Below, piece after piece: positions 1-6,377 of a stretch of DNA of 6,377 nt. Each line of letters begins with the position of its first letter. The first letter of the stretch is position 1. The stretch covers positions 1 through 6,377 of the forward strand of contig JAFWCS010000419.1 in NCBI GenBank assembly GCA_017534365.1, written 5' to 3'. This DNA comes from Clostridia bacterium. GTDB lineage: Bacteria; Bacillota; Clostridia; Oscillospirales; Acutalibacteraceae. The position numbers were made by a program, and so were the translations under genes. Under the pieces are notes generated by a model, which did no database searches, was not told the origin of the DNA, and was given only the letters and a program-made list of their open reading frames with translations.

Positions 1-1353
1 ACCTTCACGGTTAATACCGAGACCGTGTCGCTGACCGGCGTAGGCCTGCCGACCTATTCGTATTATTACGATAACGCGACGGCAAGCAATCTGGCGGATA
101 CCTTCCCCTATATCCTGCAAAGTGAGATCCTCACGGAGGCGATTGCCGAAGACCTCGGCCTGCGGTATGTGCCCGCGGCGCTGTCGGCGCAGGCGGTGTC
201 CTCCACCAATATGTTCACGCTCACGGCGATCGGCGGCAATCCGCAGCAGACCTATGACGTGCTGGTCTCCGCAATGAAGCATTATCCGGACGCCGCCAAG
301 TATCTGGTGGGCAACGTCCGGCTGACCATGATCACGGAGCCGCAGCTGCCGAAGGAGCCGACCAACAAATTCACCTACGTCGTTGCGCTCAAGGGATTTG
401 CAATCGGGTTTGCGCTCGGCGCGGCCTGGATCCTGCTTTACGCCGTGTTTCGCAAGACCGTGCGCACAAAGAAGGAGATCAAGCAGCTGCTGCATTGCGA
501 GGTGGTCGGCACTCTGCCGGAGGTCACCTTCAAGAGGTATAAAAAGCAGGAGATCGACCGCACCATTCTGATCCGGAATGAACGCATCGGCAAGGGCTTT
601 CTGGAATCTGTTCGCGTGTTCAGAAACAGCTTTATCCACATGCTGCAGCCGGATGAAAAGGTGGTCATGATGACCAGCACGGCACCCGGCGAGGGCAAAA
701 CGACAGCCCTGGTCAATCTGGCGCTTTCGCTTGCGGATGCCGGCAAGCGGGTGCTGCTGGTCGATGCGGATCTGCGCAACCCGAGCGTTGCGCCCGCGCT
801 GGGTCTGAGCAACGACATTCTGACCTTTGAAGGGGAGGACGTGTTCTACAAAACGACGCAGCTGGAGGATTTCGGTCTGACCTACCTGCGGTTCACGGAT
901 GCGTCAAACGCCTATTGGAAGGTCGTCAAGTCCGATTATCTCAAGGAAGTGTTCGACGCGCTGCGCGACGAATATGATTATATCCTCGTTGACACGCCCC
1001 CCTGCGGGCTGGTCTCCGACACGTCGCTGATCGCGCAGGCCGTGGATGCGATCGTCTACGTCGTTCTGCAGGATACGGTGCGCGTGAACAAGATCCTGGG
1101 CGGCATGGATTCCGTCAGCCATTCGAACGCGCGCCTGCTCGGCGTGGTGATGAACGGCGCGCAGTCCGGCTTCGCGGGCTACGGAGAGAACTACGGCTAC
1201 AGCTACGGAGGCTACGGCCATTACAAGAGCTATTCCCGCTATGGTTACGGCTACGGTTACGGCTACGGCTATGAATACGGCGGCGAACAGCGCCGATCGC
1301 TGATGCGCAGACGCTCCGCGCAGAATGACGAGTCGCAGCCGACCGAATCCTGA
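1..1353 (+). CDS. Fused Wzz-type chain-length determinant / BY-type protein tyrosine kinase, 5'-truncated
   Basis: Membrane polysaccharide co-polymerase with a cytoplasmic autokinase domain; the family controls chain length and export of capsule or exopolysaccharide. The frame is open from base 1, so the true start and first membrane helix lie outside the window. Residues here are numbered from the GTG at base 25, as a ruler only. A Wzz-like periplasmic region ends in a proline-containing stretch (about 107-112), then a membrane helix at about 119-141. The cytoplasmic part has the EX2RX2R oligomerisation motif (E194, R197, R200), Walker A APGEGKTT (K225), Walker A' VLLVDADLR (D247, D249) and Walker B YILVDTPP (D323). 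The C-terminus holds 14 tyrosines between 386 and 418, the expected autophosphorylation cluster. The fused layout resembles proteobacterial Wzc; in many Bacillota the two domains are separate proteins (CpsC/CpsD). The usual PPNPxELL segment between Walker A' and B is not recognisable. The family call is secure; the phosphorylated partners are unknown. Confidence 0.93.
   Translation, partial: TFTVNTETVSLTGVGLPTYSYYYDNATASNLADTFPYILQSEILTEAIAEDLGLRYVPAALSAQAVSSTNMFTLTAIGGNPQQTYDVLVSAMKHYPDAAKYLVGNVRLTMITEPQLPKEPTNKFTYVVALKGFAIGFALGAAWILLYAVFRKTVRTKKEIKQLLHCEVVGTLPEVTFKRYKKQEIDRTILIRNERIGKGFLESVRVFRNSFIHMLQPDEKVVMMTSTAPGEGKTTALVNLALSLADAGKRVLLVDADLRNPSVAPALGLSNDILTFEGEDVFYKTTQLEDFGLTYLRFTDASNAYWKVVKSDYLKEVFDALRDEYDYILVDTPPCGLVSDTSLIAQAVDAIVYVVLQDTVRVNKILGGMDSVSHSNARLLGVVMNGAQSGFAGYGENYGYSYGGYGHYKSYSRYGYGYGYGYGYEYGGEQRRSLMRRRSAQNDESQPTES
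1240..1278 (+). repeat. In-frame Tyr-Gly hexanucleotide repeat in the kinase tail
   Basis: About five consecutive six-base units of the form TAYGGY encode alternating Tyr-Gly, ending at a Glu-Tyr pair. A looser Tyr/Gly-rich stretch precedes it from about base 1180. Alternation of ggc/ggt and tac/tat breaks perfect identity between units. Because the unit is six bases, gain or loss of a copy would change tyrosine number without shifting the frame. The repeat is read directly from the sequence; variation between strains is inference. Confidence 0.85.
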
Positions 1354-1394
1354 CGGCGTCCGCAGACGGAAGCCGAATTGATTGTCGATCTGAC

Positions 1395-1401
1395 AGAAAG
1401 G
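1395..1401 (+). promoter_or_regulatory. Ribosome binding site AGAAAGG for the PIG-L gene
   Basis: AGAAAGG lies nine bases before the ATG at 1411. It supports that start over the in-frame TTG at 1378, which has no comparable site and would add eleven residues before the family's N-terminal beta strand. Confidence 0.6.
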
Positions 1402-1410
1402 TGTCACCCT

Positions 1411-2094
1411 ATGAAATATCTGATTGTTGCAGCGCATCCCGATGACGAAGTGTTCGGCGCGGGGGCGACGATTTGCAAACTGACGCAGGCGGGTCATAAA
1501 GTGGACGCCTGCATCCTCTCCGGCAAGGCGGAGGCCCGCTCCTATCGCCCGGGCGATGAAGAGCTTGCGTCCGACATGCGCAACAGCTTTGATATCACCG
1601 GGATCCGGGAGGCGTTCATTGAGGAATTCCCCAACATCAAGATGAATACCGTGGAGCATCTGCAGCTGGTGAAGGCGATCGAGTCCGCGATCCTGGAGGC
1701 AAAGCCGGACGTGGTCATCACCCATCACCCTGCGGACGTCAACAACGATCATTTTCACACCTCACTGGCCTGCCAGGCGGCGATCCGCCTGTTCCAGCGC
1801 CGCCCGATGGCTTCGCCGATCCAGGAGCTGTGGTATATGGAAGTGCCTTCCTCCACCGACTGGTGCGTGAATACGGCAATGAATCAGTTTGACCCGAATC
1901 TGTTTGTGGAGATCGGTGAGGACGGCATTGCGCAGAAGCTCAAGGGCATCGCCGCTTACGGCGGCGTGCAGCGGCCGTTCCCGCATCCGAGCAGCGAGGA
2001 GGCCATTCGCGGTCTTGCGGCCTATCGCGGCGCGCAGTCCGGCTGCAACTACGCGGAGGCGTTTCAGGTCGTCTTCCGCAGGATCACTTTCTGA
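1411..2094 (+). CDS. PIG-L/LmbE-family zinc-dependent de-N-acetylase
   Basis: Predicted cytoplasmic metal hydrolase that removes an acetyl group from an N-acetylated amino sugar; relatives include MshB, BshB and PIG-L. The 227-residue length is normal for the family. The N-terminus carries AHPDDE (residues 8-13). By analogy with MshB, H9 and D12 bind zinc together with H114 of the HHPADVNNDH segment (105-114), and D11 is the likely general base. The C-terminal YRGAQSGCNYAEAF (205-218) matches the RGxQ...YAEAF pattern of LmbE-like proteins. ATG 1411 is chosen for its Shine-Dalgarno site and because the protein then begins directly with the first beta strand. It follows the kinase gene by 57 bases and precedes the phosphoglycosyl transferase by 11, so it is probably cotranscribed. 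The context suggests a nucleotide sugar, lipid-linked intermediate or polymer as substrate rather than a thiol cofactor precursor. The exact substrate cannot be read from the sequence. Confidence 0.9.
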   Translation: MKYLIVAAHPDDEVFGAGATICKLTQAGHKVDACILSGKAEARSYRPGDEELASDMRNSFDITGIREAFIEEFPNIKMNTVEHLQLVKAIESAILEAKPDVVITHHPADVNNDHFHTSLACQAAIRLFQRRPMASPIQELWYMEVPSSTDWCVNTAMNQFDPNLFVEIGEDGIAQKLKGIAAYGGVQRPFPHPSSEEAIRGLAAYRGAQSGCNYAEAFQVVFRRITF

Positions 2095-2105
2095 TTGGAT
2101 GTGAA

Positions 2106-2756
2106 GTGTTGAATCCGAAAACAGCCAGGCGCGTCAAACGCGCATTCGATCTCGGAACGGCGCTGGTCGGCGGCGTGGCCGCCGCGCCGGTGCTGCTCGG
2201 CGCGATGGCGGTCGTGCATCTGAAGTCGCCGGAGGATCCGGTGATCTTCCGCCAGACGCGCACGGGCTTTCACGGCGCGCTGTTCACGATCTACAAGCTG
2301 CGCTCGATGACGAACGAACGCGATGCGAACGGTGAGCTGCTGCCCGACGGCATGCGGCTCAAGCCCTGGGGCGAAGTGATCCGCAGGCTGAGCATCGACG
2401 AGCTGCCGCAGATCCTCAACATCGTCAGAGGCGAAATGTCCTGGGTCGGGCCGCGCCCGCTGCTGCCGGAGGAAATGAACGTCATGACCCCGCAGGAGCA
2501 GGCGGAGCGGCAGTCCGTGCTGCCGGGCGTGACCGGCTGGGAGGCCGTCAACGAAGCGCTGTCCGATTCCCGGCGGCGCATGGCGGAGTTCGATCTGGAG
2601 TACGTGCGCAACTGGTCGCTCGGCTTTGATCTGAAGATTCTGCTGCGCACGGCCGCGATCCTGGCCGGCGTCGGCCGCGCACCGGATGAACTGCGCGCGC
2701 CGGAGCTGAAGGAAGAAGAGCTGCGATCACAGGAAAAAGAAGAGGAGATCGTTTGA
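2106..2756 (+). CDS. Initiating phosphoglycosyl transferase (bacterial sugar transferase, monotopic PglC/WbaP-type)
   Basis: Transfers a sugar 1-phosphate from a UDP-sugar to undecaprenyl phosphate at the inner membrane face, the first committed step of repeat-unit assembly. The 216 residues match the minimal PglC-like catalytic domain. K11-R12 precede a hydrophobic re-entrant helix (about 14-36) with a proline kink at A27-P28. Then come FRQTRTG, YKLRSM, the catalytic D98-E99 dyad in SIDELPQ, WVGPRPL (113-119) and PGVTGW (140-145). After that the common AQVNGRN sequence is replaced by EAVNEAL (146-152), which is unusual. WSLGFDLKIL near the C-terminus is conserved. The last 24 residues form a very acidic tail. 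No ATG fits: GTG 2106 and TTG 2109 are both possible, and GGATGTGA at 2097-2104 has better spacing to TTG 2109. The stop overlaps the next start. The family is secure, the sugar donor unknown. Confidence 0.92.
   Translation: MLNPKTARRVKRAFDLGTALVGGVAAAPVLLGAMAVVHLKSPEDPVIFRQTRTGFHGALFTIYKLRSMTNERDANGELLPDGMRLKPWGEVIRRLSIDELPQILNIVRGEMSWVGPRPLLPEEMNVMTPQEQAERQSVLPGVTGWEAVNEALSDSRRRMAEFDLEYVRNWSLGFDLKILLRTAAILAGVGRAPDELRAPELKEEELRSQEKEEEIV
2743..2747 (+). promoter_or_regulatory. Ribosome binding site AGGAG for the WbqC-family gene
   Basis: AGGAG lies eight bases before ATG 2756, inside the acidic tail codons of the phosphoglycosyl transferase. The spacing favours ATG 2756, whose A is the last base of the upstream TGA, over the preceding TTG at 2753, and implies translational coupling. 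Confidence 0.7.
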
Positions 2757-3460
2757 TGGTCGTTTCCATCCATCAGCCGGATTACATTTCTTATCTCGGC
2801 TATTATTATAAAATCAGCCGCGCGGACGTGTTTATTTTTCTGGACAACTGCCAGTTTTCCAACGACAATATGCACCACTGGAACCGGATCAAAACGCCGC
2901 AGGGTGAATGCAGGCTGAAGATCCCCGTCGTGCAGCATCTCGGCGACCGCATCCTCGACGTGCAGACGCGGGATGCCCTCGGCTGGAAGGAAAAGCATCT
3001 GAAGACGATCCAGATGAACTATTCCCGCGCGAAATACTTCAACGATTTTTATCCCTGCTTCCGCGAGCTGCTGCTCACGGCGTATCCGAATCTCGCGGAG
3101 CTGAATATCGCGATCAATACCGAGATCGTCCGGCGCTTCGGCCTCGGCGCGCGGCTGCTGCGTGCGAGCGAGCTGCCGGTCGAGACCGTGCGCGAGGCGC
3201 GGGTGATCGATCTGGTGAAGGCCGTCGGCGGCGACGTTTATATCTCCGGCCACGGCGCAAAGGCCTATCAGGTGGATGAACACTTCGAAGCGCAGGGCAT
3301 CCGGCTGGTCTATACGGATTACGCGCCGATCACCTATCCGCAGCTCTGGCCGGCCGCCGGCTTCCTGCCCTATATGTCGACGCTGGATTATATCTTCAAC
3401 TGCGGCTTTGACTGGGACGGCGTGGAGCGCGCGGTCGCCGCGCAGAAAGGAACGGTCTGA
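2756..3460 (+). CDS. WbqC-family protein
   Basis: Member of the WbqC-like family (Pfam WbqC), common in O-antigen, capsule and exopolysaccharide clusters; the biochemical role is not firmly established as far as I know. The 234-residue length is typical. Family signatures visible are the N-terminal HQPDYISYLGYYYKI (6-20), DVFIFLDNCQFS (24-35), NRIK (43-46) and YISGHGAKAY (162-171) near the C-terminal third. No signal peptide or membrane helix is seen, so it should be cytoplasmic. Its ATG overlaps the TGA of the phosphoglycosyl transferase by one base and its stop is two bases before the DegT-like gene, so these three are very likely translated together. Tight linkage to the PLP enzyme suggests both act on the same amino-sugar or acyl modification, which is inference. 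The family assignment is firm; any reaction assigned to it would be a guess. Confidence 0.88.
   Translation: MVVSIHQPDYISYLGYYYKISRADVFIFLDNCQFSNDNMHHWNRIKTPQGECRLKIPVVQHLGDRILDVQTRDALGWKEKHLKTIQMNYSRAKYFNDFYPCFRELLLTAYPNLAELNIAINTEIVRRFGLGARLLRASELPVETVREARVIDLVKAVGGDVYISGHGAKAYQVDEHFEAQGIRLVYTDYAPITYPQLWPAAGFLPYMSTLDYIFNCGFDWDGVERAVAAQKGTV
3446..3451 (+). promoter_or_regulatory. Ribosome binding site AAAGGA for the DegT-like gene
   Basis: AAAGGA lies within the last codons of the WbqC gene, 11 bases before ATG 3463. It is a moderate site and supports that start two bases after the upstream stop. Confidence 0.5.
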
Positions 3461-3462
3461 GC

Positions 3463-4422
3463 ATGGAGATCGGGAGCTTTTTGCCGCTTGCGTTTGCATC
3501 CGGGAAGGAATATTATCGCGCAGCGGCGGGCGTCGCCCGGCTGAATACCGGCCGCGCCGCGATCTGGCACGCCTTTCGCGTGACGGGCTGCGAAACGCTC
3601 TGGCTGCCGTATTATCAGTGCGATACCGTGCGGGAGTTCCTGCATCGCAAGGGCTGCGCACTGCGCTTTTATCACATCAACGACCGCTTTGAACCGACGG
3701 ATCTGACCCCTGCGGCACAGGACGCCGTGCTGCTGGTCAATTATTACGGCGTCTTCTCCGCGCAGCGGATGGCAGCGCTTGCCGCGCAGTACGCGCATCC
3801 GATCATCGACAACTGCCAGGCGTTTTTTGCGCAGCCGTTCGATCACGCGCTGCACGTGTATTCCGCGCGGAAATTTGTCGGCGTGCCGGACGGCGCCTAC
3901 GTCGTCGGCCCCGGGGCGGAGCAGTTCTGCGCGTCCTATCCGCAGGGCTGTTCCAGCGATACCGCCGGCTTCCTGCTGATGCGGATCGAATACGGCTGCG
4001 AGGGCAAGTCCTACGCCGCCCGCATGCGGAATGAAGAACGGATCGACGCGGAGGACGCGATGCGCATGTCTGTTTTGACGCGCACGATCCTCGACGGCAC
4101 GGACTACGAGCTGATCCGCACAAAACGGCAGGCGAACTTCGACATTGCCGCGCGCCGTTTCCGTGACGTCAACCGGCTGGACCCGACGGCGTTTTACGGC
4201 GCGGACTGCGTGCCGATGGTCTATCCGTTTGTGGCGGAGGACGACGGCCTGCTTGACCGGCTGCTTGCCAACAAGCATTTTCAGGGCCATTGGTGGAGCT
4301 ATCTGCTGGAGGAGCTGCCGCCGGACTGTTTTGAATATTATCTTTCCCGTTATATTATCCCCGTGACGATCGATCAGCGCTACGGGGAGACGGAAATTGA
4401 GTTTATCAGGAGCTTGATCTGA
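3463..4422 (+). CDS. DegT/DnrJ/EryC1/StrS (WecE)-like PLP-dependent protein, short variant
   Basis: Probable fold-type I PLP enzyme of the sugar aminotransferase superfamily, which aminates keto sugars on nucleotide carriers using glutamate. Recognisable landmarks, in the family order, are NTGRAAIWHAF near the N-terminus (cofactor phosphate region), PIIDNCQAFF with D116 in the place of the aspartate that pairs with the PLP ring nitrogen and Q119 after it, and YSARKFVGVPDGAYVVG with K137 as the candidate Schiff-base lysine. The C-terminus IPVTIDQRYGETE also resembles the family's end. At 319 residues it is clearly shorter than the usual 360-400, and the lysine sits in SxxK rather than the more common SxxxK arrangement. 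It could therefore be an aminotransferase, a dehydratase-like relative or a protein that has lost catalysis. It sits between the WbqC and GT4 genes, overlapping the latter by one base. The fold is likely; the activity is uncertain. Confidence 0.68.
   Translation: MEIGSFLPLAFASGKEYYRAAAGVARLNTGRAAIWHAFRVTGCETLWLPYYQCDTVREFLHRKGCALRFYHINDRFEPTDLTPAAQDAVLLVNYYGVFSAQRMAALAAQYAHPIIDNCQAFFAQPFDHALHVYSARKFVGVPDGAYVVGPGAEQFCASYPQGCSSDTAGFLLMRIEYGCEGKSYAARMRNEERIDAEDAMRMSVLTRTILDGTDYELIRTKRQANFDIAARRFRDVNRLDPTAFYGADCVPMVYPFVAEDDGLLDRLLANKHFQGHWWSYLLEELPPDCFEYYLSRYIIPVTIDQRYGETEIEFIRSLI
4408..4412 (+). promoter_or_regulatory. Ribosome binding site AGGAG for the GT4 gene
   Basis: AGGAG lies nine bases before ATG 4422, inside the last codons of the DegT-like gene. 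It selects ATG 4422 over the later in-frame ATG 4449, which has no such site upstream. Confidence 0.65.
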
Positions 4423-5558
4423 TGAGGGAACCCGGTGCAAAAACAATTATGGTCGTTGCCGCGGACGGCGACACGCTGACCAATTTCCGCGGGCCATTGA
4501 TCCGTTATCTGACGGCGCAGGGGCATCGCGTGATCTGCGTTTCGATCGAGCCGCCGGAGGAGATGGCGGCTGCGGCTGCGGCGCTCGGCGCGGAATACCG
4601 GCAGGTGGCCGGCAGCCGCGTGGGCATCGGGATCGGGGACGGACTGCGGATGATCCGCGGGTATCGCCGCCTCTTTGCCGCGGAGCGCCCGGATCTCTGC
4701 TTCTTCTATATGAGCAAGCCTACGGCCTTCGGCTCGATCGCGGCTGTGCTCAGCCGCACGAAGCATTTCAACGTCCTGGTCAACGGGCTGGAAAACGCCT
4801 TTTACCGCACCGGGCCGAAGGATTTCATCGTGCGCTGCGTGATGTCGGCGGCCTATCGCTTCGCCGCGCGGCATGCGGACAACATGTTCTTTCAGAATCA
4901 CGACGATCTGGCCTATTTCCGCAGCCACCATCTGCTGCCGCGTGAAAACGCGACGGTGGTCGGCGGCTCCGGTGTGGATATGCAGTATTTCACCCGCCAG
5001 CCGCTGCCGGACGCCCCGGTCTTCCTGATGGTGGCGCGGCTGCTCTGGAGCAAGGGCATCCGGGAATTTCTCGAGGCAGCGCGGCTGCTCCGGCAGGCGC
5101 ACCCGGCGGCGGAGATCCTGCTCGTCGGCGGGCTGGATCATAACGACGAGGCGCTCACGCAGGCGGAGCTGGACGCGGCGATCCGGGAATCCGGGATCGA
5201 ATACTGCGGCTATGCCGCGGACGTGCGGCCCTATCTGAAACGCTGCTCCGTGTTTGTGCTGCCCTCCTATCACGAGGGGCTGCCGCGCAGCGTGATCGAG
5301 GCCATGGCCACCGGCCGCGCGATTCTCACAACGGACGTGCCCGGCTGCCGCGAAACCGTTGTCGACGGCAAAAACGGTTATCTGGTGCCGGTGCGTGAGA
5401 GCGGTCCGCTCGTGGAGAAAATGATTGCCCTCGCGGCGGACGGCGCAAAGCGCGCCGCCATGGCGGAAGCCTCTTACCAGATGTGTCTTGAAAAATTTGA
5501 AGTCGGCCGCGTGAACCGCACGATGGTACAGGCCATGCTGGATTCTTCGGAAAAGTGA
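4422..5558 (+). CDS. Glycosyltransferase family 4 (GT-B fold, retaining)
   Basis: Adds a sugar from a nucleotide-sugar donor to the growing lipid-linked repeat unit at the cytoplasmic membrane face. At 378 residues it is a full-length GT-B protein. The N-terminal acceptor domain includes [17 protein letters not shown], typical of this group. The C-terminal donor domain has [13 protein letters not shown] with R206 and K211 (donor diphosphate binding), then [14 protein letters not shown] with the EX7E pair E285 and E293, followed by [16 protein letters not shown]. These are the standard GT4 landmarks, similar in overall plan to PglA-type enzymes that act on undecaprenyl-diphosphate amino sugars. 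An alanine-rich run near residues 49-54 lies in the N-terminal domain and is probably just helix. The start overlaps the upstream TGA (TGATG), implying coupling. Donor, acceptor and linkage cannot be told from the sequence. Confidence 0.92.
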   Translation: MREPGAKTIMVVAADGDTLTNFRGPLIRYLTAQGHRVICVSIEPPEEMAAAAAALGAEYRQVAGSRVGIGIGDGLRMIRGYRRLFAAERPDLCFFYMSKPTAFGSIAAVLSRTKHFNVLVNGLENAFYRTGPKDFIVRCVMSAAYRFAARHADNMFFQNHDDLAYFRSHHLLPRENATVVGGSGVDMQYFTRQPLPDAPVFLMVARLLWSKGIREFLEAARLLRQAHPAAEILLVGGLDHNDEALTQAELDAAIRESGIEYCGYAADVRPYLKRCSVFVLPSYHEGLPRSVIEAMATGRAILTTDVPGCRETVVDGKNGYLVPVRESGPLVEKMIALAADGAKRAAMAEASYQMCLEKFEVGRVNRTMVQAMLDSSEK

Positions 5559-5563
5559 GGAAA
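5557..5563 (+). promoter_or_regulatory. Ribosome binding site GAGGAAA for the dehydrogenase gene
   Basis: GAGGAAA overlaps the stop codon of the GT4 gene and lies five bases before ATG 5569, a normal spacing from the GAGGA core. It supports that start; the next in-frame ATG (residue 26) would delete most of the NAD-binding motif. Confidence 0.65.
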
Positions 5564-5568
5564 CGGAT

Positions 5569-6377
5569 ATGATATCGGATCTTTATCAGAAACTGCTGGA
5601 CCGGGAGGAGAGCCTCTCGCTTGTCGGCCTGGGCTATGTCGGCATGCCGATCGCCGTGGCCTTCGCAAAGCATCTCAACGTTATCGGCTATGATCTCAAC
5701 GCGGAGAAGATCGCGCTCTATCGGAGCGGCGTGGATCCGACCAACGAGGTCGGCAACGACGCCATCCGGGAGACGACGGTCGAATTCACCGCGGATGAGA
5801 CCCGGCTGCGCGCGGCGAGATTCCACATCGTTGCCGTGCCGACGCCGGTCAACGACGATCACACGCCGGATCTCTCGCCCGTGGAGGGCGCGAGCGAGAT
5901 CCTCGGGCGCAACCTGACGAAGGGTTCCGTCGTAGTGTTTGAATCCACGGTCTATCCCGGCGTGACCGAGGAGGTCTGCGTGCCGATCCTCGAGCGCGCG
6001 TCCGGCCTGAAATGCGGCGTCGATTTCAAAATCGGCTATTCGCCCGAGCGCATCAATCCCGGCGACAAGGTCCACCGTCTGGAAACCATCAAAAAGATCG
6101 TTTCCGGCATGGACGAGGAAACGCTGGACTGCGTGGCGAAGGTCTATGAGATCGTCGTTGCGGCCGGCGTCCACCGCGCGGAGAGCATCAAGGTCGCGGA
6201 GGCGGCCAAGGTGATCGAAAACAGCCAGCGCGACATCAACATCGCCTTCATGAACGAGCTGTCGATCATCTTCAATAAAATGGGCATCGACACGAAATCC
6301 GTGCTCGAGGCCGCAGGCACAAAGTGGAACTTCCTGCCCTTTTATCCCGGCCTGGTCGGCGGGCACTGCATCGGCGT
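5569..6377 (+). CDS. UDP-N-acetylhexosamine 6-dehydrogenase (nucleotide sugar dehydrogenase), 3'-truncated
   Basis: Oxidises C6 of a UDP-N-acetylhexosamine to the uronic acid with two NAD+, supplying an acidic sugar for the polymer; the nearest functional types are TviB, WbpA/WbpO and CapL. The frame is open to the right edge with 269 full codons, about two thirds of the usual 420-430. Seen in order: the NAD-binding GLGYVG (20-25), [10 protein letters not shown], the catalytic FESTVYPG with E125, [11 protein letters not shown] (156-166), typical of N-acetylhexosamine rather than UDP-glucose dehydrogenases, then K214 and N218 in [10 protein letters not shown], and the catalytic cysteine C267 in VGGHCIG. 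All expected catalytic residues in the visible part are present. The cap and C-terminal UDP-binding domain lie outside the window. The start is set by the GAGGAAA site ten bases after the GT4 stop. Whether the substrate is UDP-GlcNAc or UDP-GalNAc cannot be decided here. Confidence 0.93.
   Translation, partial: MISDLYQKLLDREESLSLVGLGYVGMPIAVAFAKHLNVIGYDLNAEKIALYRSGVDPTNEVGNDAIRETTVEFTADETRLRAARFHIVAVPTPVNDDHTPDLSPVEGASEILGRNLTKGSVVVFESTVYPGVTEEVCVPILERASGLKCGVDFKIGYSPERINPGDKVHRLETIKKIVSGMDEETLDCVAKVYEIVVAAGVHRAESIKVAEAAKVIENSQRDINIAFMNELSIIFNKMGIDTKSVLEAAGTKWNFLPFYPGLVGGHCIG

Noticed and set aside
1354..1410. Possible terminator or promoter between the kinase and PIG-L genes
   Set aside because: Only four-base inverted pairs (CGTC/GACG and TGTC/GACA) and no T-tract are present, and no convincing -35/-10 pair is seen. 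It looks like a simple intra-operon gap.
904..1758. Minus-strand open frame of 284 codons with a Val/Ala hydrophobic stretch
   Set aside because: The hydrophobic stretch is the reverse complement of the Tyr-Gly repeat region, so it is an artefact of that repeat and not a membrane protein.
2291..3661. Long minus-strand open frame of 456 codons
   Set aside because: It runs opposite three well-supported genes, its product is rich in Arg, Ser and Ala with no recognisable domain, and such frames are common on the reverse of GC-rich genes.
3388..4446. Minus-strand open frame of 352 codons
   Set aside because: It lies antisense to the DegT-like gene and its neighbours, and has no motif of its own.
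4560..4590. GCG/GCT-rich run encoding six consecutive alanines in the GT4 gene
   Set aside because: It is a short alanine-rich helix with mixed codons, common in GC-rich genes, and is not treated as a functional repeat.
5326..6366. Minus-strand open frame of 346 codons opposite the GT4 end and the dehydrogenase
   Set aside because: The His/Asp/Arg/Val-rich product is the mirror of GC-rich coding sequence; the + strand genes there have full catalytic motifs.

Overview
The window is a stretch of a bacterial exopolysaccharide or capsule biosynthesis operon. Seven genes all lie on the + strand and cover almost every base. The first gene runs in from beyond the left edge and the last runs off the right edge. 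Base composition is high in G+C (roughly 60% by eye). Most genes have AGGAG/GAGGA-type ribosome binding sites, and two junctions are TGATG stop/start overlaps. This, together with the gene families, suggests a GC-rich gut-type Clostridia (Oscillospiraceae or a relative) or another Bacillota. That placement is an inference; no rRNA or marker gene is present.

Layout: (1) 1-1353, the C-terminal part of a fused chain-length regulator (Wzz domain) and BY-type tyrosine kinase, ending in a tail of 14 tyrosines. (2) 1411-2094, a PIG-L/LmbE zinc de-N-acetylase. (3) 2106-2756, a phosphoglycosyl transferase that starts the repeat unit on the lipid carrier. (4) 2756-3460, a WbqC-family protein. (5) 3463-4422, a short DegT/WecE-like PLP enzyme. 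(6) 4422-5558, a GT4 glycosyltransferase. (7) 5569 to the edge, a UDP-N-acetylhexosamine 6-dehydrogenase, cut just after its catalytic cysteine.

As a pathway (inference from families): the dehydrogenase makes a UDP-HexNAc uronic acid. The phosphoglycosyl transferase places the first sugar phosphate on undecaprenyl phosphate, and the GT4 enzyme adds a further sugar. The PIG-L, WbqC and DegT-like proteins look like a set for making or decorating amino sugars. The Wzz-kinase controls polymerisation and export. No flippase, polymerase or export porin lies in this window, so the locus must extend on one or both sides.

There is no non-coding stretch above 60 bases, and I see no RNA gene, insertion sequence, CRISPR array or convincing terminator. 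The most unusual points are the tyrosine/glycine hexanucleotide repeat in the kinase tail, departures from family signatures in the kinase and the phosphoglycosyl transferase, and the grouping of PIG-L, WbqC and the small DegT-like protein.
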